From: Pisaster brevispinus
Taxonomy: Eukaryota; Echinodermata; Asteroidea; Forcipulatida; Asteriidae
DNA: 64,000 nt
Assembly (NCBI GenBank): GCA_023634235.1
Contig: JAMKCF010000003.1
Coordinates: forward strand, 20,368,742 to 20,432,741
Direction of reading: 5' to 3'
Shown here: piece after piece, positions 21,601 through 33,600 of the stretch
How the letters are laid out: every line of letters starts with the position of its first letter
Position numbering within the stretch: position 1 is the first letter of the stretch
The notes under the pieces: generated by a model
Databases searched by the model: none
What the model saw: only the letters and a program-made list of their open reading frames with translations
Told to the model about the DNA's origin: nothing
Position numbers and translations under genes: made by a program

Positions 21601-24600
21601 TTTGAAGGCACATTGTTTCTCAAAATGTTATAAACTATCAACAGCTGCAGTTCTTCTTACCATTAGTTAATTTTTGGAGTAATTACCAAAGGTATACCTC
21701 CCTTAACAAGGTTCTATAACATGAAAGGATAACAACTCCATTGTTTAATTTTAGTCTGAAAGCTCACTGATTATATCGTTCATAATTTTTGCCGTGAATC
21801 ATTTTCCCTCTGAAATGAAGTAATATTCGAGACAACTCTATCTGAAACCCTAACAACAACAAAACCGCAACTGCTTAGTTCGGTTGTTGCAACCAAAATT
21901 AAGGACAGTGTGATTACATGCTGAAAATTGTGCGTGGTCTTTTACTATAGGTTTCCCCGGCCAGTTTCAGCAAAAATTCATTCTATTTCATTAACACGCA
22001 TTCAAATTCACGAATTTTACCCTAATCCACTCAAACCAGGGTTTCTTTTTAGCTATTAATGCATTCAACTTCGTTTTCGTGCATACATTATTTCGTTCTT
22101 TTCATTCAAATTCGTCTCAGTCATTCTATTTCATAGACATTCAAGACTACACTTTGACCATTCTTAAGTTGAATTTTTTACTACCTATTTACAATTGGCG
22201 AAGTCAATTTAAGACTCATCGAAGTGAACATGAATTTGTTTCTAGCTTGCGTTTTCTTTTTCGTTTATAGGCAACGAACTTCAACTTCTGTGCATTCAAA
22301 TTAAACATGAGTTATGACTTTACGAGTAAGCTGGAAATTGTAGCTCCTTTACTGGCACATAAGTTGTCCTTTGTAAGAGGTGTTTCCATGTGTTTTACAT
22401 TTCATTTACTTCATGTGGTTTTTTCTTCTTAAATTGAAATAGTTGTTCCTTTTGCTTTGTTACCCCTAAAGTTAAAGCCTGTACTCAATAACTTTGACAT
22501 GGAAACTAAATCTTTTGCTATAGCCTTGAGATTTTTTTGCCCTGGTATTTATGATGTTGTCTTTGTTTCTGTTAATGTCTGGACCATGTCAAAATAGAAG
22601 TTGACAAATGTTTTTAAGGGGGAAAAAGCTTAAAATTATAAGGCGTCGTTGTAAAATTGTAAAACAAATTAATCTTGTTGTTTTCATGTGGATTTTTTTC
22701 CACGGGTACTTTTCTTTGTTTGTTATACATTATTCTATTCGTTCATTTATATCTGAAGTTGTTTTCTTTAACCTTCAATGATCTGACGTGCCAGACATCT
22801 CGGCACGTAAGTTGGCTATGATTATACCATCTCACGCATTTGTCATGAGTTATTTATAGAAATGAGATTTCCCTCAAAGTATCTGCTTTTATACACAGGC
22901 AGCTACGAATCAAAAAGCACATAACATACAGTTTGAATTTGAATGCAAACATTTGGAAAATGTTTGCTCATTAATAAAAATGAATGGTTGACCAGCTCTT
23001 GCTGCTGGCTTTTACGAAATTGAATGAGTCTTGCGGCCTAATGAAATTGAATGATCTTATTTGACCAGTGAATGCTAAACTGTTGAAACTGAATGACTCT
23101 TTTTGACTGTTGAATGCTGATTCAACAGAGCATTCTTTTTCGAACGAAATTGAATGAGCCAGAAGTTAAAATGAATGGATTTTTTGCATAATTATGTTCG
23201 ATCACAAAAACATGAACACTGTTTGCGACTACTTTGTCAGCTCTTCCATCCTATATAACACACCTTGATTGTCATTTATTCGAAAAATGCATCAGTAACA
23301 ATGCGGGTCATCATTTCAGTTTCGCCAACAAACATTGAAACATTGCACATCAAAGGAAGACGTTGAGAGTACAACTATTTTTAGAAGAAAAAAAAACAAA
23401 AAAAAAACCAACAAACAAAACCGCACACATTCTCAAAAATGCATCATTGTGGAGCATTCTTTTGGTTTTCCCCCCTTTTTCCTAAGTTTCCCATAGACTT
23501 TGTGAACACATTTCCTTGTGGAGCATCCCGGTCTTTAGAATTTCCATGTGGAGACCTTTTGTTTTCCCTTTTTTGTTTTGTCCTTGGTCTCCATAAGGTA
23601 CAGAAAGTGAAAGCGCCCTTACGGATCCGGTATGTGGGGTACTGCTATTGTTTTTCTGTGATTCCCTTTTCTGAAGAAATTCTCTGTGGGGTACCACTAT
23701 AACAAAGAAAACCTTGTGGGGTAGCATTGTTTCATTGTTAAAAGTACCCCGTAAGTTAGCGTTGTGAAGGGCACGCATGTTTGCGAATCTCATAAATCGA
23801 GGATTTCTCTTGGTGCTCCCATTGTTTGGACGTGTGGACATTCCTTTTTTATTGTGCACTTAAGTTTCTCGTCAACACCAGTGACAACACTGTTTGGGCG
23901 TATGTTATAAGTCCACATAGTGTTTCAAGCCCCTACACTGTGTGGACCTCTTTGTTCTCAGGTATCTACACTTGCCCACGAAAACTGAAACAAAAACAAC
24001 AACGACAATGAAGCAACAAAATCAACAACACCAACAACAACAACAATAAAAGCTAGGCCTCTTAATCACAAACAAAGTGCAAAAACGTACACCGTAAAAA
24101 AATCAGACGAGTTGTCCTTAAAACCTGACAACTTTTGCAGTTTTAGGTTTGTATGGTGTTATTAACAAACGATTTCGTTGAACCACATCATATTTCGAGG
24201 AACCAAAATATGTGTTTCTTTTGAACAAAATGTTTTTCCTCCCGTTTCTTACCTGTTCAATTTTGTCTTTACCTGTCCCTGTATACGGGCTCTGTAAAAT
24301 GGCGTTTCGTCACTTTACAAAGAGCAAGATAAACCAATTCTGCCATGCACGCGCATGTGCACTTGATAGAACTTTCCCTGTGGTAAACAATTTCTGTTCC
24401 CTTAACCTGTTTTTCCATTTGTCTGGATTTGAAACTGTATCACTGCGGTCTATAAACTTTCATTCGTTACATTAGTTCGTGTCATCACATATCTCTGGGA
24501 TGCGTGTAATAGAACGGCTGGCAGGAGGGGGGGGGTCCAGTTTCATAGAGCTGCTTAACGGTTGATTTTGTGCTTACTGTGCAATTTCCATTTTATAGCG

Positions 24601-27600
24601 CTGATATTTGTAAGAACACGAAAAGGCATGCTAACCTTCCGGAGCTTACTGTATGGAAATGAATGACGTATAAAAGGAGGACCAAATGTGGACAACCCAT
24701 TTTCCCAAATGGGGCGAACTTGTATAACAAAATAAATCAATCATTTTGTTCAAAGGCCCACAGGATCCGGATCCCAGTCAATTCTGATCCGGTAGTTTTT
24801 AGAGTGTATACATGTACAGACCCTATAGTGCTAATATTGATTGCTGCAGTCGATTTAAGCTATAGTTATTTAAGGGGATGTTCAAATGCTGCTTTCTCAC
24901 CCTTGATAGTATTTTGGGCGGGAATATTTCTGGTTTGGTTCTGCTCAGCGAGCTTTCAGATTGAAATCAGTTCTCATTTTCACATCAATTGTGTCCATGA
25001 TGTAGACTACTCTGTCTTTTATTAAGCACGAGTACCAAAACTAGATTGAGTTTTGCAAACATTTAACGCCGGTTTGATGGAACACGGTAGTTTAATTCAT
25101 TTTGGTAAATAAACTAATTCTAGACGCCATTTAGTTTAATCTTTGGTGGTGGTGGTGGTGGTGGTGGGGGGGGGGAGTAATGTATAACTGATAACTTATA
25201 ATTTACAAAAGCCCTTTTTCTTCCATCTCCGCTGGAAGAAACCTTTTACCCGTCATCATCATTAGAGTATTACCTTTCGAACGCTTTCCGTTCTTATTTC
25301 GTTCGTTGACGCGTAAAACCTGCAATTTTAATTTCCTGTTGAAAATTTCAACGCTATTCCCGAACCACCGTCAGTGACGTAAGGGGTGTGTGCGTGGGTG
25401 TAGTGTGTGTGTGTGTGGGGTTGGGGAGGATCAAGCACCCTCCTCTCGATCGTAGGCCCTGCCCCCAAATGAAATCAGAAAAAATGCACACATTAGTGGT
25501 TAGATAAAAATAATAATAATAATAAATAAAAGAATAAATAAAACAAACAATTTCACAACAATAACGATAATGATTATAAAACATACAATAACAAAAATGC
25601 ACACATTAGTGGTTAGATAAAATAAAAAATTTGCCCCCGCTTGTACCCCAAACATGAAACTATCTGATATGCCTACAACAAAGACAAGAGATAAAACCTT
25701 GTGACATCAACACACCTCTTTGTTACACAATAATGCCTTAAGATCTGCTTTCATCCCACTGCGTTCTATTGAATGTTAATGGCACCTAATGGATATTATT
25801 GCCACAATGTTTCATGCCCCAGTTCCAATTCTCATCACTAATAAATCTTATGAATTAATTCGGCTTTACGAGTAACAATCTTATGTTTTATACACGGTAG
25901 TAATTTGCCCGTGTGCGCTGTAATGGGGAGGGGGCAGAGGGGTAGGAAGGGGGTGTGCCCGCCCCTGCACCCTTTCGATTTGGTTACGCCACTGGTACAA
26001 TACCAAAGCCCCGTGCATTTGCTTAAAAAAGACCAATCAAACCCATGATTATTGAATTGCAAAGCATGATTGTCTAATCAACTGAATTCAGAGAATGGGA
26101 TTCCGTTGAGCAAATGCCATTCTTGTTTAATGTGTTAAATTTGATATATTTGTATTAAATTTGCTGCAAAAATTCTGATGCAAATCAAATACCTCCCTTG
26201 TCGCTCATTCACAACTACACACACTTGGCTGGAATACAATGGCCTTAGGAATCCGCAGTGAGGGAATACCTACCTGTATTAAACTTAATAGTAAGAATGA
26301 ATCAAATTACATGGCCACAAAAGAAAGTCATGATACTGAATACTTACCTTTGGAAGAGCTGGAAGAATGAATGTTTATCTGACGGAGCAAAAGTTACGTC
26401 GGGGGTATCTGCGTATAGAACGGCTAAACTCCGTAGACTTCCAGATTGCTGTCAATCTTACTTCGTGTTCCTCTGTGAACTATACCAAAACAAGGGGCAG
26501 ACTGTTTGGTCATTCACAAATTTATTTTCTCTATAATCTTTCCCTTTGTCACTTGAAATGACAATAAACTTGGGTCACTTTTGGAATCACTTCCCTTTGC
26601 TAAGGTTTTGCTGGAAATTTTGTTTTATTTGTCTCTATATATGATGTTTACTCTCAAGATTATGTTGATTTTATATGCGTCAGAAATCCAAGATGGACGC
26701 AAAGATGGCCGCCAAATGGACCCCTTGAAACAATTTAACCCTCACAATCACCCCGCGTGCTAAAGTTTTGCTGGGGAAATGTGTTCAAATATTTCTGTAT
26801 ATCATGTTTAGTTTAAAGTTACTTGGTTTTACGATTTTCGTCAGAAATCCAAGACGGACACCAAGATGGCCACCAAATGGACCCCTCAGGAAAAAAGAAA
26901 AGAAAATGGGAACATGAAAAAAAAAACACGTCTGGGTGCATGGCACCCCAATTTCCTACTAGAATAGTATACCCCATCGTATGGACATTGTTTTCGTTTA
27001 CTTCTGTTTTACGGACATTGAGTCAAGAGTATTAACCTTCTCTCTGAAACAGGTGGGGCATTTTCAACGAATACGAAACATGACGCGCTAATAGCTTTTC
27101 ACGCCTTGCTTCTTCCATAATGATCAAATGGGGCAAACAATCATCTTTAAGTAATAAACCGCAAGGGAAACTGACTGGGTTAATTTTAAAAGTAATTTTG
27201 GATTGATCAAAGAAAAATTCGCGTTCCTTAATCATTTATTTTGGTTATGTCATCATACTCAAAATTTTCTTCCAAGTCTATGTGGATGTGTAATGCAAAG
27301 CAGTCGGTCCGTGAAGTCCATTGAGAAAGTTTACTCACTATAAACTGATCGGCAAGACTCGGAACTTTCATACCCAGGGTTATTTTTTTATGTGAATTGC
27401 GCACCACTAGACTTGTATGGCTACCGTCGTCAGGGTAAATGATTATCATTTAATAAAAACTCATCTCAGAAAGTAGTAATTCGTAAGAGAACAAAGACTG
27501 CCCCTCTGTAAAATTTAATTTTCTTTTGTCTATTATTCATTACGACTATCATTAACGCACGCCGTGTTTTGCAAGGTTGTACCCGGCAACAAAGCCGCTG

Positions 27601-27631
27601 ATTGATATGGCATTACAAACAAAGTACACCC

Positions 27632-27662
<31 letters not shown>

Positions 27663-30600
27663 GTTAAAATTTCTAAATGAACGCATGGAACAAAAGTCAC
27701 ATGAGCAATATTCAATAGCTCGTTATTAGTAACGGCTTTTCATCATTGTAATTAGAAAAGTACAATGAACTGTGAGGGGAAGACGATAAAAATTACAGTG
27801 GGCTAATAAACGCTTGTCTCTGTGTTGAGCGACAAAGTTTTGTTTAGTTTATTGTCTGGTCTTTGTTCCTGTTCATACGCAAGCTGATGAGCATTCTATG
27901 GATAGTTCCAACTTGACGTCACAAAGTAAAAAGTTGGCCATCTTTATGGGTAATAAGTCCTCTTCTTTTTTCGACGCACAACTATGAGTTGAGAAGGGCA
28001 GAGAGGGGAATTGTTTGTAGGTATTTTGAATTCGATGATACAAGCATTAAAGTTGGCGCACAGTCAGAGTACGCCGTGAGAAACATATTGCTATTGGGCC
28101 ATCGCATAGTGGATGTGTAATACAAAGCAGTCAGTCCGTGAAGTCCATTGAGAAAGTTTACTCACTATAAACTGATCGGCAAGACTCGGAACTTTCATAA
28201 CCAGTGTTCTAATTTTTCTTTTTTATGTGAATTGCACACAACTAGACTTGTATAGCTACCGTCGTCAGAGTAACTGATTATCATTGTACAAAAACAATGA
28301 CTGCTTCTCTGTAACAATTTATTTTGTTTTGTAGATTATTTATTACGACTATCATTAACGCACGTCATGTTTTGCAAGATTGTACCCGGGAACAATGCCG
28401 CTGAATTGTTTGTAGGTATTTTGAATTCGATGATACAAGCATTAAAGTTGGCTCACAGTCAGAGTACGCCATGAGAAACATATTTGGCTACAGGGCCATC
28501 GCATTTTTAAATTTTGAAAAACATTTTAACGGAGAATAACAAGCAATTTTAACAATATTCTCAAAATGACCACCTTTGCTTGTTATATAAATATTTTCAA
28601 AGGACCATGACATTTCGCCATTTGTGTGTACTGTTGTTTTTGCAAGTATTTTTGTTTTTGTAGGTCAGGGAGACAAACAAAAAACGACAACAAATTACAA
28701 CTGATACTTGACGTCACTTCTTCCCCAGCCTTAGATTTTACGTTTGAATGTCTATCCTTCAAACGCACACTGTGCAACACCTTTTCCAGTTTGGTATAAA
28801 ACCAAACATGATGCAATGTGTTTCAATGTTTGCACTCCACAACTGCCGAGTCAGCGACCTGATCCGGAATTGGGATTCCCAAATGAGCAACTCCTATCTA
28901 AGGAGCCGTGTTTATCCAGACACGGCGTCAAGCCAGGAATATACATTTCCGAGGCAGTGGGGTAGCTGTTTGGGGATGGGGGTGCAAAATCAACCAAGAT
29001 CTGTCACGATATTAAATTTTAAGTTATTATTATTATTTTTTATTACTTGTTTTCATTTACGAAGATGGTCCAACCTTGAAAAGTCACCACCCCATACATG
29101 GGTTTGTTACTAATAATCTAAGCCTAATTCTAACAACTCAAAATAAAGCTACGATTTTCAAAGACAAAGTGAGTGAAGGGGGTACCGTTAAACTTGCCGT
29201 ACCCCGGGCGCAATGAACCCTAGCTTGCCGCGGTCTCAGAGGTTTGGGATCCCATTCAAAGTTTGAATATTTTGAATTCCGGTTCCTATAGTTATTTTGA
29301 TCCGGATACTTTCCACAGTCTGACCCAAGTTTAGATCTGACGGACTGGGCTTTCAACGTACCAGTTAAAAGACTTTCTACGGAGCTCTGGAAGTGCCACT
29401 CGACATGTTGAGATCCTGAGATAATTAAACTGCAGGATAAAGACATCATAAACTTAAGGTGACGAAATCTTGAGACAATTTATCTCGGGATTACGACATC
29501 CTGAAGTAAGATATCGTCTTTCCGATATGTTTTATCGAACTCTATCAACTATATCTTATAAGTTAAAGTAAATTGTTGACATTATCTCAGGATGTCGACA
29601 TTCTTAACGTAGGGTGTCGAGTTATTCCTAGATAAGTCATCTTGTGGTGATAATATCCCAAAACTGTCGAGAAACCAAGCTTTATCTTGGGAAGACAATT
29701 CAACCTACTTTCGGGATGTCGTCATCAATGAGACAAATCCACCCTCTCCATCTTCATGGTCCGGCAAGTTGCCAACTCGAGTCAAATTTAAATATTGTCA
29801 TTACTCTCTTGCTGTGAACATTTTTTCTTACCCGTTGAAGATTCACCTAACGACCTCTTTCAAAATAAAGATGCACAAATAATTTTGGGATGTGATTTAG
29901 CTGTACTTGTTTATTTGTGTTCCCTCAAATACAAATGAAAATAATTTGCATATTTACGGGTTGAATTATGTGCTGGACACTTCTTTTTCCATTAACCTGT
30001 TGTGATACTGGGAATGTGGAGGGGACCAATTGACCCAATCTTGGGGGAAAACATGTTTTCCCATAGTCCGACTCCTGGACTATACAGTGCCCGATACGGG
30101 GCAGAGGGTAACCCCCCTCCCCCTTCCAATGTTCCCATACTTTAACACGCTATGTTCCTCTTGCAATGTAAGCCTGCCCCCCCCCCCAAAAAAAAAAAAA
30201 AAAAAAATAATAATAATAATAATAATAAAAATAAAATAATAATAATAATAATAATAATAAAAACATTGAATAAAAAAAATCATCTCAAGAATTCTCGAGA
30301 TTCCACACAATGGGGACACAATAGGGGTACACCATGCTCCATTTCGTGCACCAATGTCTCGGAAAGTTCCTTTGGGGGGGGGCAAACCCTTTGACATCAG
30401 TTAAGCAATTTTTTTTTTAAAAGCTTGAGTACTTTTCTGTTTCTATTTCATGTAAAGTAGTGGTTGTTCAAGGAAGGGTGTGCTACTACGGGCAAGAACG
30501 GGACCCGGACAGTGAAGATAAACTCCGCTGGATAATGCCTCATGAAGATCACATTAACCGCTGCTCCTGCACCCGGATCAAGGTTGGTGGGGTCAACCCG

Positions 30601-33600
30601 ACCTTTGTGGAGGAAAGATCCGATAGAGCGGAGTTCACAGATCAACCGCTTTTTACGAAAGATATGGAGGAGATTCGCCAACATTTCAAATGCGATGGTG
30701 AGAAATCGTTAATTGTTTATTTATTTATTTATTGTTTTTTATTACACAATCCAACAGCACACTTACTAATAATAAGGTGAATTTTAAACAGGAAAATCAT
30801 ACACACATAAGAACGTTGATAAGTATGACATTGCTGAACTATGACAAGACCTACGGCAGTTCATTAATTCGAGTTTTAAAACTTGTTTTAGATTATCTCA
30901 GGATCTCAAAATATCACTATTTTTTCGAGAACAGAATTATTGACCCTTTGAACGACGCACCGCCCACTTACACGCGCCTATCCTGTCCCCCAAACAGAAG
31001 CATCTGTCAAGATCACATACATACGGGACAATGTTGTGTTACAGTTCAGTCCAGTGTGATTAATTTTACCTTCTGTAGGGCCTACTCGAACAAATCACGT
31101 TTGAAAACGAGAGCACTGCCTCGCGGCTATGCCCCATGGTGTACAAAACGTGTTGACGCGTCTTCACTTCAGCCCATGGTTTCAGAAATTCAAATATTTC
31201 AGTTCAGCGCCCTCTGCTGTCCATCTGTAGGTATTTGTTATGCCCGTGGTCAAGATTCGTTTAAAAAACGGCGTTCTTTGAATGAAAATTTAGAATGAAC
31301 GCGCTTTTGCGTCAAAGAAAAGTCCACGCCCAGAATCGGCCTACGTTTTTTTTATTTATTTTTTTATAAAGTAAAACAAAAGACCCCCCCCAAAAAAAAA
31401 AAAAATAAATACAAAATAAAAAAAATGACTCCGAGTCTGATACGCCATGGAAGTGCAGCGATTTGTTTCGATAGGTGTCTCATGAGTTGATGTACACTGC
31501 AGCCATCTTTGTCAGACTCCCATAGTATCAGGCTCGGAGAAACTGGCTGTGCAGTTCTCTGTGGTTGTTTTATTGACTCTGTAAATTGGTGAGCAGAGTC
31601 TTGTTTATTCGGCCCATTTCAGAATCAAGCTTAACCCAAGTTAAACATTACATTGAAAATGAACCAAACTTAAGTACAATATAAATCCCTTGGCCGCCAT
31701 TTTAGCAAATCGCATAATACATAATGTACAGCGAAAGAAAATTGCTTAGAAAATCAAAGGATAGCACAAATATGTTGATTTCAAGAAACACTAGAATTCC
31801 TACCTTCCTTTGATAACCAATGGCTGAAAGATTTAATAAATGTTGCAAAGTGATATATAAACAAGATTCGTATCCGTTAAGTGGTGAACAGGGCCCAATT
31901 TCATAGCGGCCGCTTTTGTGCTTACTGTGCTATTTCCATTTCATAGCGCTGCTAAACCGTAAGCACACGCAAAGCCATGCTAACCTTCCGGTACTTAATG
32001 TATGAAAATAAAGAACGTAACAATGCAAATCCATGGTGATCGCGCAAGCTGACCGCCTAATTTTCTTGCTAACCTGTGAAAAACGCTTACGCTCAAGCAA
32101 ATTTTTCTGCAATAGTTAGCACGAAAATTGCTTACCGTTAAGCAGCGCTATGAATTTGGGCCAAGAGTGCCGTTGAGAGTTTAGCTAATTTCAGAGTGAC
32201 GCCCAGGTTAAGAGTTTGGCCATTTGCAGAGTGACGCCTGGATTATTCAACAGCGGGAAAGACAAATTGAAACGCAGGGGGCGCTTCGCAAATTCAAATG
32301 ATAATGAGATGTTTAACAAAACGGTTTGAAATGATTATGCAAAGTTGGGAACAACATAAAGGATTCTACAATCAATAAACGGGGTGTTCTTTAAGCTACA
32401 CCTGGGCCGTGACATACACAGTGACACTGGTGGTTTTAATTCTCGATAAAGGAACCAGACTCTTTTCCTTCCAGCCTCAGTTTGGTTACATTGGTTTGGA
32501 TGTAATAGGAAGTGAGGAAGTTCTCATCTCAATTTCCCTCTGTTACAAACACGGTCTAACCAAAACAATACCAAACTTGGCGCTTTAATTTCCCCCCTTC
32601 ACCGTCTGAATTTTCGATTTCTTGGGAGGAAAAACCCAGTTAAATTACCTTGGTTTTTCATCCGTTGAGGATCTTTCATCAGACCGCAGAAGATGCGACT
32701 GTGTTTGGGAAATTGACTTCCAAATCATTTGTTATAACATGTTTCAAACTTTCCAGCAGAAATGCAAGATTCGTTGACATAAATTTTGATAAACCAATGT
32801 CAGCTCTCATAATGTTTGCATAATATCTTATTTTGTATTGTGTTATCTTCAATAGATACCCCGACCAATGAGCCAACCACGAGAACTTACCTGCCAACTA
32901 CGACCTCTGACCCGCCATCTACGACCATGGACCCGCCATCTACAACCACGTACCCGCCATCTACGACCACGTACCCGCAAACTACGACCACGTACCCGCA
33001 AACTACGACCACGGACCCGCCATCTACGACCACGGACCAGCCAACTACGACCACGTACCCGCAAACTACGACAACTTACCCGCCATTTACGACCACGGAC
33101 CCGCTAACTACGACCACTGAACCACAAACTATGACCACGGACCCGCAAACTACACCCACTGAACCACAAACCACGACCACCAAGCCCGGGCGCCCTGACT
33201 GCCAGGCCTTGTTTGACGCTGGTCACACCCAGAGTGCTGTATACAACATCACCCCAGCTCAGTATCCCGACGGCCTGGAGGTCTACTGTGACATGACGAC
33301 GGACTCAAAGGGATGGATAGTAAGTTCTCTTTGCTCTTTTTATATTGACAATTCTAAACGAAATTGCGACGTCTTTTTGAGAAACGCATTGGTCTTTTGG
33401 AACCTTTATTTGTACTTTTGTACTCCTTTTTTTTTTCAATATCTACTTCGGTCTCTCATCACTTTGACGCACTCTTTCGTTGTTTAGAGAATCCAGACCC
33501 AAATGTGTTTCTCCATTAAAGACAAATCGGTGGTCACTTCTTGGGGGATGTAAAGTGCTCCGGGTTTTGGGGAATCGTCAGGATTTGGGGTGTCGTCAGT

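Larger units (their letters stand above)
18653..30460 (+). other. FReD gene A intron 1, 11.8 kb
   Basis: No exon found. Contents: a decayed non-LTR retrotransposon (20640-21641), a large region with inverted attcattcaatttcat words (21960-23190), a copy of the ccccacaa-type array (23500-23800), a MITE fragment, tandem duplications (26601-26895 and 27281-28506), and poly-A/ATA tracts near 27628 and 30190. Confidence 0.55.
30698..32855 (+). other. FReD gene A intron 2
   Basis: A 188-codon open frame (30732-31298) has no recognisable domain and is not bounded by splice sites. The intron also holds a tccgagtctgatac/gtatcaggctcgga inverted-end element (31428-31542) and a full-length MITE-like copy (31891-32162). 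Confidence 0.5.

Noticed and set aside
24212..24475. 87-codon frame with hydrophobic start
   Set aside because: No donor at a sensible place, no relative recognised, AT-rich repeat surroundings.
30732..31298. 188-codon open frame in FReD gene A intron 2
   Set aside because: No domain, no splice borders, mixed low-complexity start; it overlaps sequence that looks like dispersed repeat.
32849..33107. Arg-rich frames overlapping the Thr stalk
   Set aside because: Shadow frames of the 21-bp coding repeat; only the Thr/Pro frame joins to the flanking exons.
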